This document shows positions 33,428 to 41,752 of a stretch of DNA of 64,000 nt, one piece after another (the first letter of the stretch is position 1; the number at the start of each line of letters is the position of its first letter). Location: the NCBI RefSeq assembly GCF_902706285.1, contig NZ_CACSKD010000004.1, forward strand, positions 186,001 to 250,000. Reading direction: 5' to 3'. This DNA is from Rhizobium sp. 18055. Its GTDB lineage: Bacteria > Pseudomonadota > Alphaproteobacteria > Rhizobiales > Rhizobiaceae. The position numbers and the translations under genes are program-made. Under the pieces are notes generated by a model, which saw only the letters and a list, made by a program, of their open reading frames with translations, was not told the origin of the DNA and ran no database searches.

Positions 33428-34288
33428 TCAGCCGAAGGCGCGCTGCTTGTCGTGATGAAATTCCTCGATGAAGGCCTTCTGCAGAAGGATGCCGTCCCAT
33501 TCGTCTGCAAAGAACGGTGAATCGTAGATCAGCGTATACGGGCCGGCATAGCCAGCCTGCCGGCTCGCTTCGAGGCACTTGCGGTAGTCCTCGGCATCCA
33601 TTCCTTCGGTGGTATAGTTGGCCTTGGCATGGCAGATCTCGGCGCGGCGCATGATGTCGGCAAGGCCTGCATATTTGGCCGGTGCCGCCCAGTTGCCGAG
33701 ATCGCCATTGAGGCCGACGTTTCCGTCAAGCCTATCAAGCAGCCAGTTCATCTCTTTCGGTGAAGGCAACAGATCGAACCAGTTCTCGGTGACAATGCGA
33801 ACACCGCTATCGTCAGCCTGCTCGGCCAGCCAGGACAGATGCCCCGCCGAACGCGCCAGGTTTTCTTCGCTCGGCTGCTGCTTGCCCGCGATGACGCGCA
33901 TGTTTCTGGCGCCGAGGGTCGCTGCAACATCGATCCAGTCTGCGATCCAGCGGATATCGCGCTCAGCCGTCTGCGGATGGCTCGGGTCGCCATCTTCGAC
34001 CAGCAGCGTCTGCAGCAGGATGCCGAATTGGTCGAGTGCCGCGCGCAATTGCCGGAGATAACTGGGATCAAGGCTCGGCAGATGGAACGAGCAGATTTCC
34101 AGCCTGTGGATGCCGCGATCGGCAAGTTGCTTTGGAATATCGATCAGCGCGGCGCTGCCGGGGCCATATGGCTCCTGGGCGGCAGCGCTCTTGGCTGGGT
34201 CGGGGCTATACGGATAGGTCGCGCCCAGCAGCCGGTGTAGCGACCACGTCGAGACAGCGAACTGCCCATTCTCCATAGCTTCGGTCAT
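33428..34288 (-). CDS. Sugar phosphate isomerase/epimerase (xylose-isomerase-like TIM barrel)
   Basis: A 286-residue AP-endonuclease-2/xylose-isomerase-like barrel. Segments RGIHRLEICSFHLPSL, ARNMRVIAGKQQPSEENLA, GVRIVTENWFDLLPSPKEMN and VGLNGDLGNWAAPAKYAG carry the Glu, Asp and His residues expected for metal binding. Such proteins isomerise or epimerise sugars or inositol derivatives; the substrate is unknown. GAGGAGG precedes the ATG. It lies between the amidase and the aldolase on the same strand. Confidence 0.85.
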   Translation of the reverse strand: MTEAMENGQFAVSTWSLHRLLGATYPYSPDPAKSAAAQEPYGPGSAALIDIPKQLADRGIHRLEICSFHLPSLDPSYLRQLRAALDQFGILLQTLLVEDGDPSHPQTAERDIRWIADWIDVAATLGARNMRVIAGKQQPSEENLARSAGHLSWLAEQADDSGVRIVTENWFDLLPSPKEMNWLLDRLDGNVGLNGDLGNWAAPAKYAGLADIMRRAEICHAKANYTTEGMDAEDYRKCLEASRQAGYAGPYTLIYDSPFFADEWDGILLQKAFIEEFHHDKQRAFG

Positions 34289-34338
34289 GATATATCCTCC
34301 TCGCTCCTGCGCTATCTAGGCAGCAACGTCTTGGAATT

Positions 34339-35712
34339 TCAAACGGAATCTCCCCGAATGATCGCTTCTGTCGAAAGCGCCGCAGCAAGAAGCGCTTCGT
34401 CGCGTCCACCGATTGCCGAAAGCAGCAAGCCAACGGGCATATCCGCATCGCCCGTGCCGCACGGGATCGACACGCCGCACCACTCCAGAAAATTGCCGAG
34501 CATAGTGTTGCGCAGTGTCTTGCCGTTGGTCGCAAAGAACAGGTCGTCGTTGGCCTCCAGCGGCGCAATCGGCGGTGCCACATGGGCGACGGATGGAAAG
34601 GCAATGAAGCTGTCGCCGACCTGGTTGGTTACGTCCGAAACCAGCCGCTCCCGCGCCTCCATGATCGCAAGGTAATCCGAAACGGTGATCGTCTCGCCCA
34701 GCCGTGTCCGCATCACGACGCGCCGGTCCATCTCCTCCGCATCAGGCCCGCCCAGTCGTTCTCGATGCAGCGCAAAGGCCTCTGCCGTGACCAAGGTGCC
34801 GTGCTTTGCCATCAGGGCCAGAATCTCGTCGAAGGCGGGGATGGTGATCCGACTGACCGACGCACCTTCGGCCACCAGCCATTCCACGCTTTGTTCGAAC
34901 GCAGCAACGACGCCGGCCTCCGCACCGTCAAAGACGATATTTTCAGGAATGACCACATCAAGCCCCCTGATCGGGCTCGCCGTGATCGCAGGCGCTGCCG
35001 TCAAGCCTCGCATCGCCGCATCGACCCAGATCGCGTCTTGAACGGTGCGGCAGAGGGGGCCGAGGGAATCCAGGCTCTTTGCGAGCGGGAAGACACCTTT
35101 CATCGGATAGCGTCCACGGGTCGCCTTGTAGCCGACGATGCCGTTGAAAGCGGCGGGGATGCGCACGGATCCGCCCGTATCCGTTCCGATCGCCACCGGC
35201 ACGAGACCGGCTGCAACCGCCGCACCTGCACCCGACGATGATCCGCCGGGAATGCGCGGCTCATCGCGGCTGCGCGGATTATGCGGCGTGCCGTAATGCG
35301 GGTTGATGCCGAGGCCCGAGAAGGCGAACTCGCTCATATTGGTGCAGCCGACGGCAATCATGCCGGCTTGGCTGAGGGCGGTAACGACTGTCGCATCTGC
35401 CGTGGCCACAGGCGCGGCTCGAAGCACTTTCGAGCCTGCGGTAGTGGCGCGTCCCTCGATGTCGAACAGATCCTTCCAGGCGACCGGGATGCCCTCCAGC
35501 AGTCCACGCGAGCGGCCGTCCTTCATCCTTGCCGAAGAGGCGCTGGCTTCATCAAGGGCGCGATCTGCGAGCAACCCCGTGAAAATCGATTGATCCGCAT
35601 AGGTCCCGATGCCGTCGAGAACGGCCTCGGTCACCTCGACCGGATCGGCAGTGCCACTCTGGATGAGAACGGAGAGTTGCGCGATCGACATCGCGCCAAA
35701 TGATTTCGTCAT
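34339..35712 (-). CDS. Amidase (amidase-signature family)
   Basis: A 457-residue amidase with the Ser-cisSer-Lys machinery: Lys in IPVAWKDLFDIEG, then PGGSSSGAGAAVAAGLVPVA and GTDTGGSVRIPAAFNGIVGY (signature region about residues 150-190). Related enzymes hydrolyse allophanate, aryl amides or aminoacyl amides; the substrate cannot be told. ATG 35712 has a weak ribosome site. A 24-bp near-palindrome lies 72 bp upstream (35784-35807). It heads a possible three-gene unit with the isomerase and aldolase. Confidence 0.9.
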   Translation of the reverse strand: MTKSFGAMSIAQLSVLIQSGTADPVEVTEAVLDGIGTYADQSIFTGLLADRALDEASASSARMKDGRSRGLLEGIPVAWKDLFDIEGRATTAGSKVLRAAPVATADATVVTALSQAGMIAVGCTNMSEFAFSGLGINPHYGTPHNPRSRDEPRIPGGSSSGAGAAVAAGLVPVAIGTDTGGSVRIPAAFNGIVGYKATRGRYPMKGVFPLAKSLDSLGPLCRTVQDAIWVDAAMRGLTAAPAITASPIRGLDVVIPENIVFDGAEAGVVAAFEQSVEWLVAEGASVSRITIPAFDEILALMAKHGTLVTAEAFALHRERLGGPDAEEMDRRVVMRTRLGETITVSDYLAIMEARERLVSDVTNQVGDSFIAFPSVAHVAPPIAPLEANDDLFFATNGKTLRNTMLGNFLEWCGVSIPCGTGDADMPVGLLLSAIGGRDEALLAAALSTEAIIRGDSV

Positions 35713-35783
35713 GGGAGTGTCCGTGATCTGGAGAGATGCCCGACCTAAGCCGAATTCCACCGACGTGCCAAGCCCTTAATGTC

Positions 35784-35807
35784 AAATCAAACCGATTGGT
35801 TCGATTT
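35784..35807. promoter_or_regulatory. Operator-like palindrome upstream of the amidase
   Basis: AAATCAAACC-GATT-GGTTCGATTT: 10-bp arms with one mismatch, ending 72 bp from the amidase ATG. Typical length of a TetR, GntR or LacI operator; no such regulator is adjacent to the amidase. Confidence 0.5.
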
Positions 35808-35939
35808 TGTGAACACTGAGTTTGCGTATCCGGGCTTCAACTTGCGGGGCATCGAACACACATGGTGTGGGTTGCACAGAGGGCCACCGGTCGAGGGACT
35901 TCGTGGGAGCCGTCATGTGCTGATTTCAGGAGCAAGACA

Positions 35940-36248
35940 ATGACAGATGTTGACAGCTGGAGCGCAGAACGCGGCGACACGGTCCATCATCATGAGACGG
36001 GCGAAGAGTTGAACGGAATGGGTGAGCGGGACTACGTCGAACACATCAAGGCAAACCGGCCATCTCTATCGGAGCGGTTCGTCATCATCGGAGCTCTCCT
36101 CCTTCTTGGGGTCGCCGGGCTAACCGCGCATATGAACGGTTCAATGGCGTCCGGCGTCGATACCTCCCCGGTCGGATCAGTCTCCGAGACGATCCCATCG
36201 CTGGAGTACTGCCGCGAGCACAGCCCTTACGCCGATCAGTCGTGCTGA
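35940..36248 (+). CDS. Small single-pass membrane protein
   Basis: A 102-residue protein with a charged, acidic N-terminal half, one membrane segment (about 46-63, FVIIGALLLLGVAGLTAHM) and a short C-terminal tail containing two Cys residues (EYCREHSPYADQSC). AGGAG precedes ATG 35940. No family recognised. It stands alone between the amidase promoter and the DUF1810 gene. Confidence 0.6.
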   Translation: MTDVDSWSAERGDTVHHHETGEELNGMGERDYVEHIKANRPSLSERFVIIGALLLLGVAGLTAHMNGSMASGVDTSPVGSVSETIPSLEYCREHSPYADQSC

Positions 36249-36328
36249 GGTGCATTCGAACGAAGTATGGCGAACAGGGCATGGACATGCGCAGCTTCTG
36301 ATATAGCTAGGAGCGTGGGAGGATGAGC

Positions 36329-36766
36329 ATGTCCGCGAACGTCGATTATGACCTCGAACGCTTCATACAGGCGCAGAACGGTGTCTATGACCGCGCGATC
36401 GCCGAACTCAGGAACGGGCGCAAACGATCGCACTGGATGTGGTTCATCTTTCCGCAGGTCGCCGGTCTCGGCACATCCTCGATGGCGGAAAAATATGCCA
36501 TCCGCTCTGCTGAGGAGGCGTCGGCCTATCTTGACGACCCAATTCTCGGCAGCCGGCTGTTGCGCTGTGTCGAAGCCTTGCTTTCAATTGATGCACGGTC
36601 GGCAAGCGATATTTTCGGGTCGCCCGATGACCAGAAGCTGCGATCGTCGATGACGCTATTTGCGGCGGTCAGCGATCACGGCTCGCCATTTCACCGGGTC
36701 ATCGATCACTACTACGATGGCGGTTTTGACCACCGGACAGTCGAACTGCTCAATGCCGGCGGTTAG
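36329..36766 (+). CDS. DUF1810 family protein
   Basis: A 145-residue soluble protein matching DUF1810: YDLERFIQAQNGVYDRAIAE, LRNGRKRSHWMWFIFPQVAG, LGTSSMAEKYAIRSAEEASA, YLDDPILGSRLLRCVEALL, IFGSPDDQKLRSSMTLFAAV. The family is widespread in bacteria and sometimes called calpastatin-like; its role is unknown. The ATG at 36329 has GGAGG 6 nt upstream, better placed than the ATG at 36323. Confidence 0.88.
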   Translation: MSANVDYDLERFIQAQNGVYDRAIAELRNGRKRSHWMWFIFPQVAGLGTSSMAEKYAIRSAEEASAYLDDPILGSRLLRCVEALLSIDARSASDIFGSPDDQKLRSSMTLFAAVSDHGSPFHRVIDHYYDGGFDHRTVELLNAGG

Positions 36767-36789
36767 CCAACGTGTTTGAGGGCAGGTTT

Positions 36790-37179
36790 TTAATGCGTGC
36801 TCACGGAGAGCACGAACTTGCAGTCTGTCTTGCTCACCCAGGCGGTGCGGCTCTGGAAAAATGAGATCGTATAAACATCGCCGGCAACGGCTTGGTCGAT
36901 ATATGAGGCCGGGAACTGATTGATCGTCGCCGGCTGCGTTCGCTTGCTCCTTTTGGCGATTTCCGTGCGACAAGCTGCGGTTTCGGCATCAATTTTGAAC
37001 ACGAAGGTGCCCGTGTCCAGAACCTGCAGGAGATATGACTGTGTCTTGCCACCCGTCACCGATCCTTCAGTTTGTGAGCCTGACAGTATCAACTTGGCGT
37101 CACTGTCTCGACCATAGGCGAAAGCGGGGAGGGAAAGGCTGATAACCAACGCAATTCTAAGGGTATGCCGCGTCAACAC
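36790..37179 (-). CDS. Small secreted protein of unknown function
   Basis: A protein of about 129 residues with a signal peptide (TLRIALVISLSLPAFAYG) and a beta-rich mature part with two Cys residues (AACRTEIAKR and SKTDCKFVLSVS). GGKTQSYLLQVLDTGTFVFK resembles the pre-peptidase C-terminal-like folds seen in small periplasmic proteins, but this is only an impression. The start is GTG 37179 or TTG 37176 after AGGAG; an upstream GTG (37206) is less likely. Confidence 0.6.
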   Translation of the reverse strand: MLTRHTLRIALVISLSLPAFAYGRDSDAKLILSGSQTEGSVTGGKTQSYLLQVLDTGTFVFKIDAETAACRTEIAKRSKRTQPATINQFPASYIDQAVAGDVYTISFFQSRTAWVSKTDCKFVLSVSTH

Positions 37180-37376
37180 GCTCTCCTGTTTTGAGAGCTT
37201 GCGCACGCCTAGTCTTCAATAGCCAGCGAATTCCGCTGATGACGGATGGCGCCAAGTTGGTTTCCCGACGAAGCGGGTGATCAGGCGTTGGCAGTTGACG
37301 ACGGCCAATGGTTTCGCAGTCTAGCAGCAGCATATTTTCCCTGCTGCGACAGGGCTGAATCGCGTCATGCCGATGC

Positions 37377-38018
37377 TCATGCAGACACCGCGATGAAGTC
37401 GATTGGGCCACCGGCAATGTTGTCATCGAAAACGGCGCAAGACAACTTGCCGCCGAACACGCATGCACTATCGACGTTTGTCCGATTGCCGATCGTCAAC
37501 GGATGCTTTGGCGACGGCGTGTGGCCGTGAACAAGATGCTTGCCCCAGTACTCGCCGGAGTGGTCCGAGGGAAAGCGCGTCCACATCAGATCTCGGGCCG
37601 TTTGATCTTCAAAGTAGATGCCCTCCCTGACCCCGGCATGCACAAAGATCCGATGATTGTCCTGATGGATGAGCGGAAGGGACGCGGCCCACACCAGATG
37701 TGTGGAGGGGATAATGCCGCCATATGATCGCAGCGTTTCCATGCCACCGTTTCCCAGCCACAAGGCTTCGTCACAAGAACCGTCCTGGGCGCCAACCATC
37801 ATGTCTTCGTGGTTGCCTTTCAGGATCACCCAGCGCCAACCGGCAGCAACGTCACCCATGAGCGTCTCAAGGACGGCCTGGCTGTCCGGTCCGCGGTCTA
37901 TGTAATCACCAAGGAAGACGACCGTGCCCTGCGACGCATAAGCTTCGATGCGGGAAAGCATTCGCTTCATCGGTCCGATGCATCCGTGAATGTCGCCTAT
38001 CGCGAACGTGTAGCTCAT
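37377..38018 (-). CDS. PPP-family metallophosphatase (Ser/Thr phosphatase-like), copy 1
   Basis: A 213-residue calcineurin-like phosphoesterase with the complete PPP set of metal motifs: GDIHG (8-12), GDYIDRG (about 37-43), GNHEDM (about 68-73), HAGV (about 121) and VHGHT (about 161). Substrate could be phosphoprotein or a small molecule. AGGAG precedes the ATG. A paralogue with the same motifs lies at 39296-40153; DLMW in both shows relatedness. Upstream of it is a gene-poor stretch. Confidence 0.88.
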   Translation of the reverse strand: MSYTFAIGDIHGCIGPMKRMLSRIEAYASQGTVVFLGDYIDRGPDSQAVLETLMGDVAAGWRWVILKGNHEDMMVGAQDGSCDEALWLGNGGMETLRSYGGIIPSTHLVWAASLPLIHQDNHRIFVHAGVREGIYFEDQTARDLMWTRFPSDHSGEYWGKHLVHGHTPSPKHPLTIGNRTNVDSACVFGGKLSCAVFDDNIAGGPIDFIAVSA

Positions 38019-38434
38019 GCTGAAGCGCTCCTGAAAATGAATGTCCCGCTGAAAATCGCTGCGGGCGGTCCTGAAAATAAGGTGATTATCGCGGAGCGGA
38101 CGCCAATTGCCAAGCTGCGGCGTCGCGTCGTCTCGGCGTCAGCGTGTCGCGGTGATGGTCGAGCTGCTCTCGCGATACGCGTAACGTCGCAAATTGCTTT
38201 GTTTTTCCGCTTTCTCCGCCTCAGCACGTATCAGATTTCAGCTCGCCGGTTCGCCATCACCCGTTGAGGGCTTGCCGGGGTATTAGTCCTTTTGGGTGAA
38301 GCAAAGCTGCATCAGCCCGGCGAAACCGTGGGGCTGTTGGCCTCAGAGAGGCGCCGTTTTGGTTGACACCTCATCGAATTTGACGGCTCGCTAGTGGCGT
38401 CAATTTCAATCAGCCGCGCTTGAGGAGAAGCGAT
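38019..38434. other. Gene-poor stretch
   Basis: No open frame here has a ribosome site, good codon usage or a recognisable domain. It presumably holds the promoter of the phosphatase at 38018 (minus) in its left part. Confidence 0.4.
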
Positions 38435-38602
38435 ATGGAAACGCTAGAAAAGAGGGTTGTGGGCTTGCACAGCACCTTCGGCCGAGTTTTTCCGGCGCGG
38501 TCATCGGGCATCCTGCACGGGCGGACACCGAATAGCGCTGGGGATATTTTCAGCTGCGGGCGGCGCATCGAAGGCGTTGCAGCGGATAATCACAGCACAT
38601 GA
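38435..38602 (+). CDS. Possible 55-residue protein
   Basis: A short frame with a strong GAGGAG site 6 nt before ATG. The basic sequence (METLEKRVVGLHSTFGRVF and onward) has no recognisable motif, and codon usage is not convincing. Kept only because of the ribosome site; may not be real. Confidence 0.22.
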   Translation: METLEKRVVGLHSTFGRVFPARSSGILHGRTPNSAGDIFSCGRRIEGVAADNHST

Positions 38603-38772
38603 GTCAACGCATCCACCTGCCTTGGCAAACGATCGTGCGTCGTTAAACAGGCAATCGCGACCTAGGCCAGATGTCGCACCGAAATCATAGTCTCCCGGTT
38701 TGAGCCATAGGCTACGGAACTTCGCAGGCACTGCGGAAGTAGGGAGCATTTTCATCGTGGGAGACGTCCACA

Positions 38773-39093
38773 ATGCCCGCTCTTCAGGCGACAACTGTCG
38801 CATCCCTGTTTGCAGCATCGATGATGACAACGCCCAACCCGACTGTCGCCACTTTCAAGGGTCAGCAGGGCGTGTGCGCCATCGTCCAGATCCAGGACGC
38901 GCTGGAATTGATGTGCTTCAAGGTCAATGCCAGCGACTGGGTTCGATCGCCTTACCCTATTGGCGCTTTCAGTCCCGACAGTAGCCGACTTTGCCTCGTT
39001 GAGCAGTCCGGCAATATCTGCAGGCCGCTGAGCGTCACCTTTCCGCTATTGCCGAAGACCGGCCGCTTCGTCGAAACGGCGTCTTCGGGCTGA
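38773..39093 (+). CDS. Possible small protein of unknown function
   Basis: A 106-residue frame. From about residue 27 onward codon usage has the third-position GC bias of real genes here (ATFKGQQGVCAIVQIQDALE, LMCFKVNASDW). Four Cys residues and a weakly hydrophobic N-terminus allow export, but no cleavage site is clear. No family recognised. The opposite strand (38501-38830) has a competing open frame with less support. Confidence 0.4.
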   Translation: MPALQATTVASLFAASMMTTPNPTVATFKGQQGVCAIVQIQDALELMCFKVNASDWVRSPYPIGAFSPDSSRLCLVEQSGNICRPLSVTFPLLPKTGRFVETASSG

Positions 39094-39295
39094 GCTATGT
39101 CTGCGTGCCCGGTTATCGACATCGTGATGACAGACGACCGTGGCTCGCTTTCCACGATATGCCTGTTAACAGTGGACACGGCGCGCACTATCGGTTGAGC
39201 GCGCATACGCCACTTGGTTTCGGTTGCAAACTCTCATAGGTTTCGTGAGGCTGGACCCGTGAGCCGGGCATTGAGTCAAGAACGAAGCGAGATAG

Positions 39296-40153
39296 ATGCT
39301 GAAGGCAGCAAGACGTTTTCTGAGCCGAATGTCCGTAGGGAAGCAACAACCGGGCCACAGGCGTCAACACCTTGACATCGCCGGCCAGGACTATGTTGCA
39401 ATCTACGCCATTGGTGACGTTCACGGCTGTCACGACAAGCTCGTGCTGGCCTGTAACGCAATCTCTGCAGATGCAAGCGCCCAGAAGGGGAGGACGCTTG
39501 CCATCTTTCTGGGGGACTATGTCGATCGCGGCATGCAGTCGAAATCGGTTCTCAACTATATCACCAACAGCGGAAGTTTCGATTTTGGCTGTCTCTTTCT
39601 TTGCGGCAATCACGACGAAGCGTTTTTGAACTTCTGCCGTGATCCCGGCCGGTCGCTTTCATGGCTTGATCTTGGTGGCCGCGAAACGCTGATGTCGTAT
39701 GGTATCGACGCGGACCACATGCTGAATTCGGCCGGTGGCATCGCTTCGCTGAGCGAAGCTGTCGCCCAGGTCGTGCCGGCCAGACATCTGGAGTTCATCG
39801 AGAACCTGCCGGTGCTTGCGAAAATCGGCCAGAACGTCTTCGTCCATGCCGGGATTCGCCCAGGCGTTCCACTCGCTCAACAAAGCGACCGGGACCTGAT
39901 GTGGATTCGGGAGCCATTTCTGTCGCGTGGTCCTGAATTGGACCTCACGGTCGTTCACGGGCACACGGTGAGCGAAGAGCCGGCTTTTGGCCGCAATCGT
40001 ATTGGGATAGACACAGGTGCCTATGAATCCGGCCGGCTGACTGTCATGCGCATGACGGGGTCGGAGATATCGTTCCTGGCGCCGACCTCAGCCCGTGATC
40101 CTTCACCACCGATCTTTCAATCGGTTGCAAGTCTGCGCCTGAATGGCCAGTGA
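39296..40153 (+). CDS. PPP-family metallophosphatase, copy 2
   Basis: A 285-residue calcineurin-like phosphoesterase with a basic N-terminal extension (about 35 residues), then IYAIGDVHGCHDKL, LGDYVDRGMQSK, LFLCGNHDEAFL, VFVHAGIRPGVPL, RDLMWIREPF and VVHGHTVSEEP: all PPP metal motifs intact. It shares motif spacing with the 37377-38018 protein and looks like a diverged duplicate. Its 3' end overlaps the convergent acyltransferase gene by 37 bp. Confidence 0.88.
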   Translation: MLKAARRFLSRMSVGKQQPGHRRQHLDIAGQDYVAIYAIGDVHGCHDKLVLACNAISADASAQKGRTLAIFLGDYVDRGMQSKSVLNYITNSGSFDFGCLFLCGNHDEAFLNFCRDPGRSLSWLDLGGRETLMSYGIDADHMLNSAGGIASLSEAVAQVVPARHLEFIENLPVLAKIGQNVFVHAGIRPGVPLAQQSDRDLMWIREPFLSRGPELDLTVVHGHTVSEEPAFGRNRIGIDTGAYESGRLTVMRMTGSEISFLAPTSARDPSPPIFQSVASLRLNGQ

Positions 40154-41139
40154 AGATGTCGGACCCGCTCGATAAGGGCCGCCGCGATGAAAGTGACAGC
40201 CACAAGTGCGAGATAATAGAATGGCGAACTCAGTCGTTCGGGGTCAACTCCCATTTCGGCTGAAATGACGTGACTTGCAATCAGTATTGGAAAATGGACG
40301 AGGTAAATCCAGAGGCTTAGCCGCCCCAGCGATATGCTGATGCGCGCGAGCCACGCCGGCGCGGTCGCGCGCGCCGCCATCAGCATGATCAGCGGCGTTC
40401 CGAACAGAAACAGAAACAAACCGATATATTTTACAGTCAGGAACATAAACCCGAGCGCTATCGCCCAAACGACCACGGCAGGAATTTTCAACATGGTCGG
40501 CCGCTGGCTGAACGAATACAGCAGCATCCCGACACAAAAGCCGAAGACACAGCGCGGCAGGCCAGCCCAGTAATTCTCCGCGAGGTAGCCAAGATTGGCT
40601 GACTTGGCTGAGATTGCCATCAGGCAATAGGCCGCGGCGCAAAGGGCAGAAAGCGCCGCAATCCGCCTCCAGTCCGTCAACAGCCTGTGGCCGACGGCAT
40701 AGAGGCAGAGCACGTATAGCTCGCACAGGATCGCCCATGTCGGCCAGTTGAACGGCGTAACGAGAGGACTTGGCGCATCCATGGCGGGCAGGAGAATGAG
40801 ATTCGGGACAAGCGCATGCACAATGGAAGTCGGTGTCCAGACAAAATGCGAAGCGCTCGGAAATGACCATATCAGCCAGGCGCCAGCGAGCAGCGCTATG
40901 CAATAGATAGGGTAAACGGTCAGCAGTTTCCTCCGGAAATAGGCAAGTGGTGTAATCTGCGTCTGGGCAAAGGCGGCCGCAGCCAGGAAACCCTCCGTCG
41001 CGAAGAAATAATCGATTGCCAACTGTCCCTGAGGGACGAGACGGTCATACATGCCGTCGGACCAGTGATTGAGCAGGATTGTCAAAGGAACAAGCACGCG
41101 CAATCCTTCGATTGCCGGATACTTAGAATTTTCGTTCAT
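40117..41139 (-). CDS. Acyltransferase 3 family membrane protein
   Basis: A 340-residue multi-pass membrane protein (about ten helices) of the acyltransferase-3 family: N-terminal PAIEGLRVLVPLTILLNHWS with the usual R/H pair, then IDYFFATEGFLAAAAFAQTQ and FRRKLLTVYPIY. Such proteins add acetyl, succinyl or other acyl groups to surface polysaccharides. Position at the edge of the EPS locus supports modification of that polymer. The ATG at 41139 is chosen; an upstream TTG is in frame. Confidence 0.88.
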   Translation of the reverse strand: MNENSKYPAIEGLRVLVPLTILLNHWSDGMYDRLVPQGQLAIDYFFATEGFLAAAAFAQTQITPLAYFRRKLLTVYPIYCIALLAGAWLIWSFPSASHFVWTPTSIVHALVPNLILLPAMDAPSPLVTPFNWPTWAILCELYVLCLYAVGHRLLTDWRRIAALSALCAAAYCLMAISAKSANLGYLAENYWAGLPRCVFGFCVGMLLYSFSQRPTMLKIPAVVVWAIALGFMFLTVKYIGLFLFLFGTPLIMLMAARATAPAWLARISISLGRLSLWIYLVHFPILIASHVISAEMGVDPERLSSPFYYLALVAVTFIAAALIERVRHLHWPFRRRLATD

Positions 41140-41445
41140 GAAAAATACAACAATCAATCGTTGTCCGGCGGATCGGCGGCCAGAAGAGCCACCCGGGTTC
41201 TCACCGGGATCCAGAGCGAGTGCCTTATGCTATCAGGTGCAGAATGATATTAAAATTGAAGCCGAAATATACTTTAGATGTATCGGGTTAACCCCTGGCG
41301 GATATTTCGCGGCCGCTTTGGGTAACCGACCCATCGACAGCCAGTTATTGACAAAACCTTAAATCCGGGCCAAGCGAACGTGAGATATTAGGAACTTGTT
41401 AACGCGCCGGCGTTAACTTCGGGGCATCCAGGGCCCCCGACATTC
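41140..41445. other. Non-coding stretch with a GTTAAC inverted repeat
   Basis: 306 bp between the acyltransferase start and a 52-codon frame. It contains GGGTTAACCC at 41285-41294 and the inverted repeat at 41398-41417. No credible gene was seen; it probably carries divergent promoters. Confidence 0.4.
41398..41417. promoter_or_regulatory. Perfect inverted repeat upstream of a small gene
   Basis: GTTAACGC-GCCG-GCGTTAAC, ending 28 bp before the ATG of the 52-residue frame. Operator or leader hairpin; the TTAA-N10-TTAA spacing differs from the CtrA consensus (N7). Confidence 0.45.
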
Positions 41446-41604
41446 ATGAGCCAGAAATCCATGTCGCTGAGATTGAAATCGCTGCTTACGCTCACAATCG
41501 TATCGGCAGGACTATGGATCGGCATCCTTGCCGTCGGCCACTCGATCTACCCGAATGCCGCTGGCGGCAACATCGATCAGGGTTTCACCGCAGGCGTTCG
41601 CTGA
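41446..41604 (+). CDS. Possible 52-residue membrane protein at the EPS locus
   Basis: Short frame with one predicted membrane segment: MSQKSMSLRLKSLL leads into LTIVSAGLWIGILAVGHSIY, then PNAAGGNIDQGFTAGVR. A basic N-terminus followed by a hydrophobic stretch fits a small inner-membrane or secreted peptide. No strong ribosome site is seen. It follows the perfect inverted repeat at 41398-41417. No family recognised; small membrane proteins such as ExoX-like peptides modulate EPS in rhizobia, but similarity is not evident. Confidence 0.4.
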   Translation: MSQKSMSLRLKSLLTLTIVSAGLWIGILAVGHSIYPNAAGGNIDQGFTAGVR

Positions 41605-41752
41605 AAAGTGAGCCAGATTATGCCGGTTTAAAACGTACTTTCTGAAGCAATACTGACCAGCTGTGCTGCTTTTGAGATCGCGGATCGGTGTGTTGCAACA
41701 AGGCACATGTTCCCGAGGGGCGGCTCGGAGCCACAGCAGATTTCTCATTCAG

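Noticed and set aside
38501..38830. 109-codon minus-strand frame in the phosphatase gap
   Set aside because: Overlaps two weak plus-strand frames; no ribosome site, domain or clear codon bias to decide in its favour.
41398..41417. CtrA binding site
   Set aside because: The TTAA elements are 10 bp apart, while the CtrA consensus needs 7.
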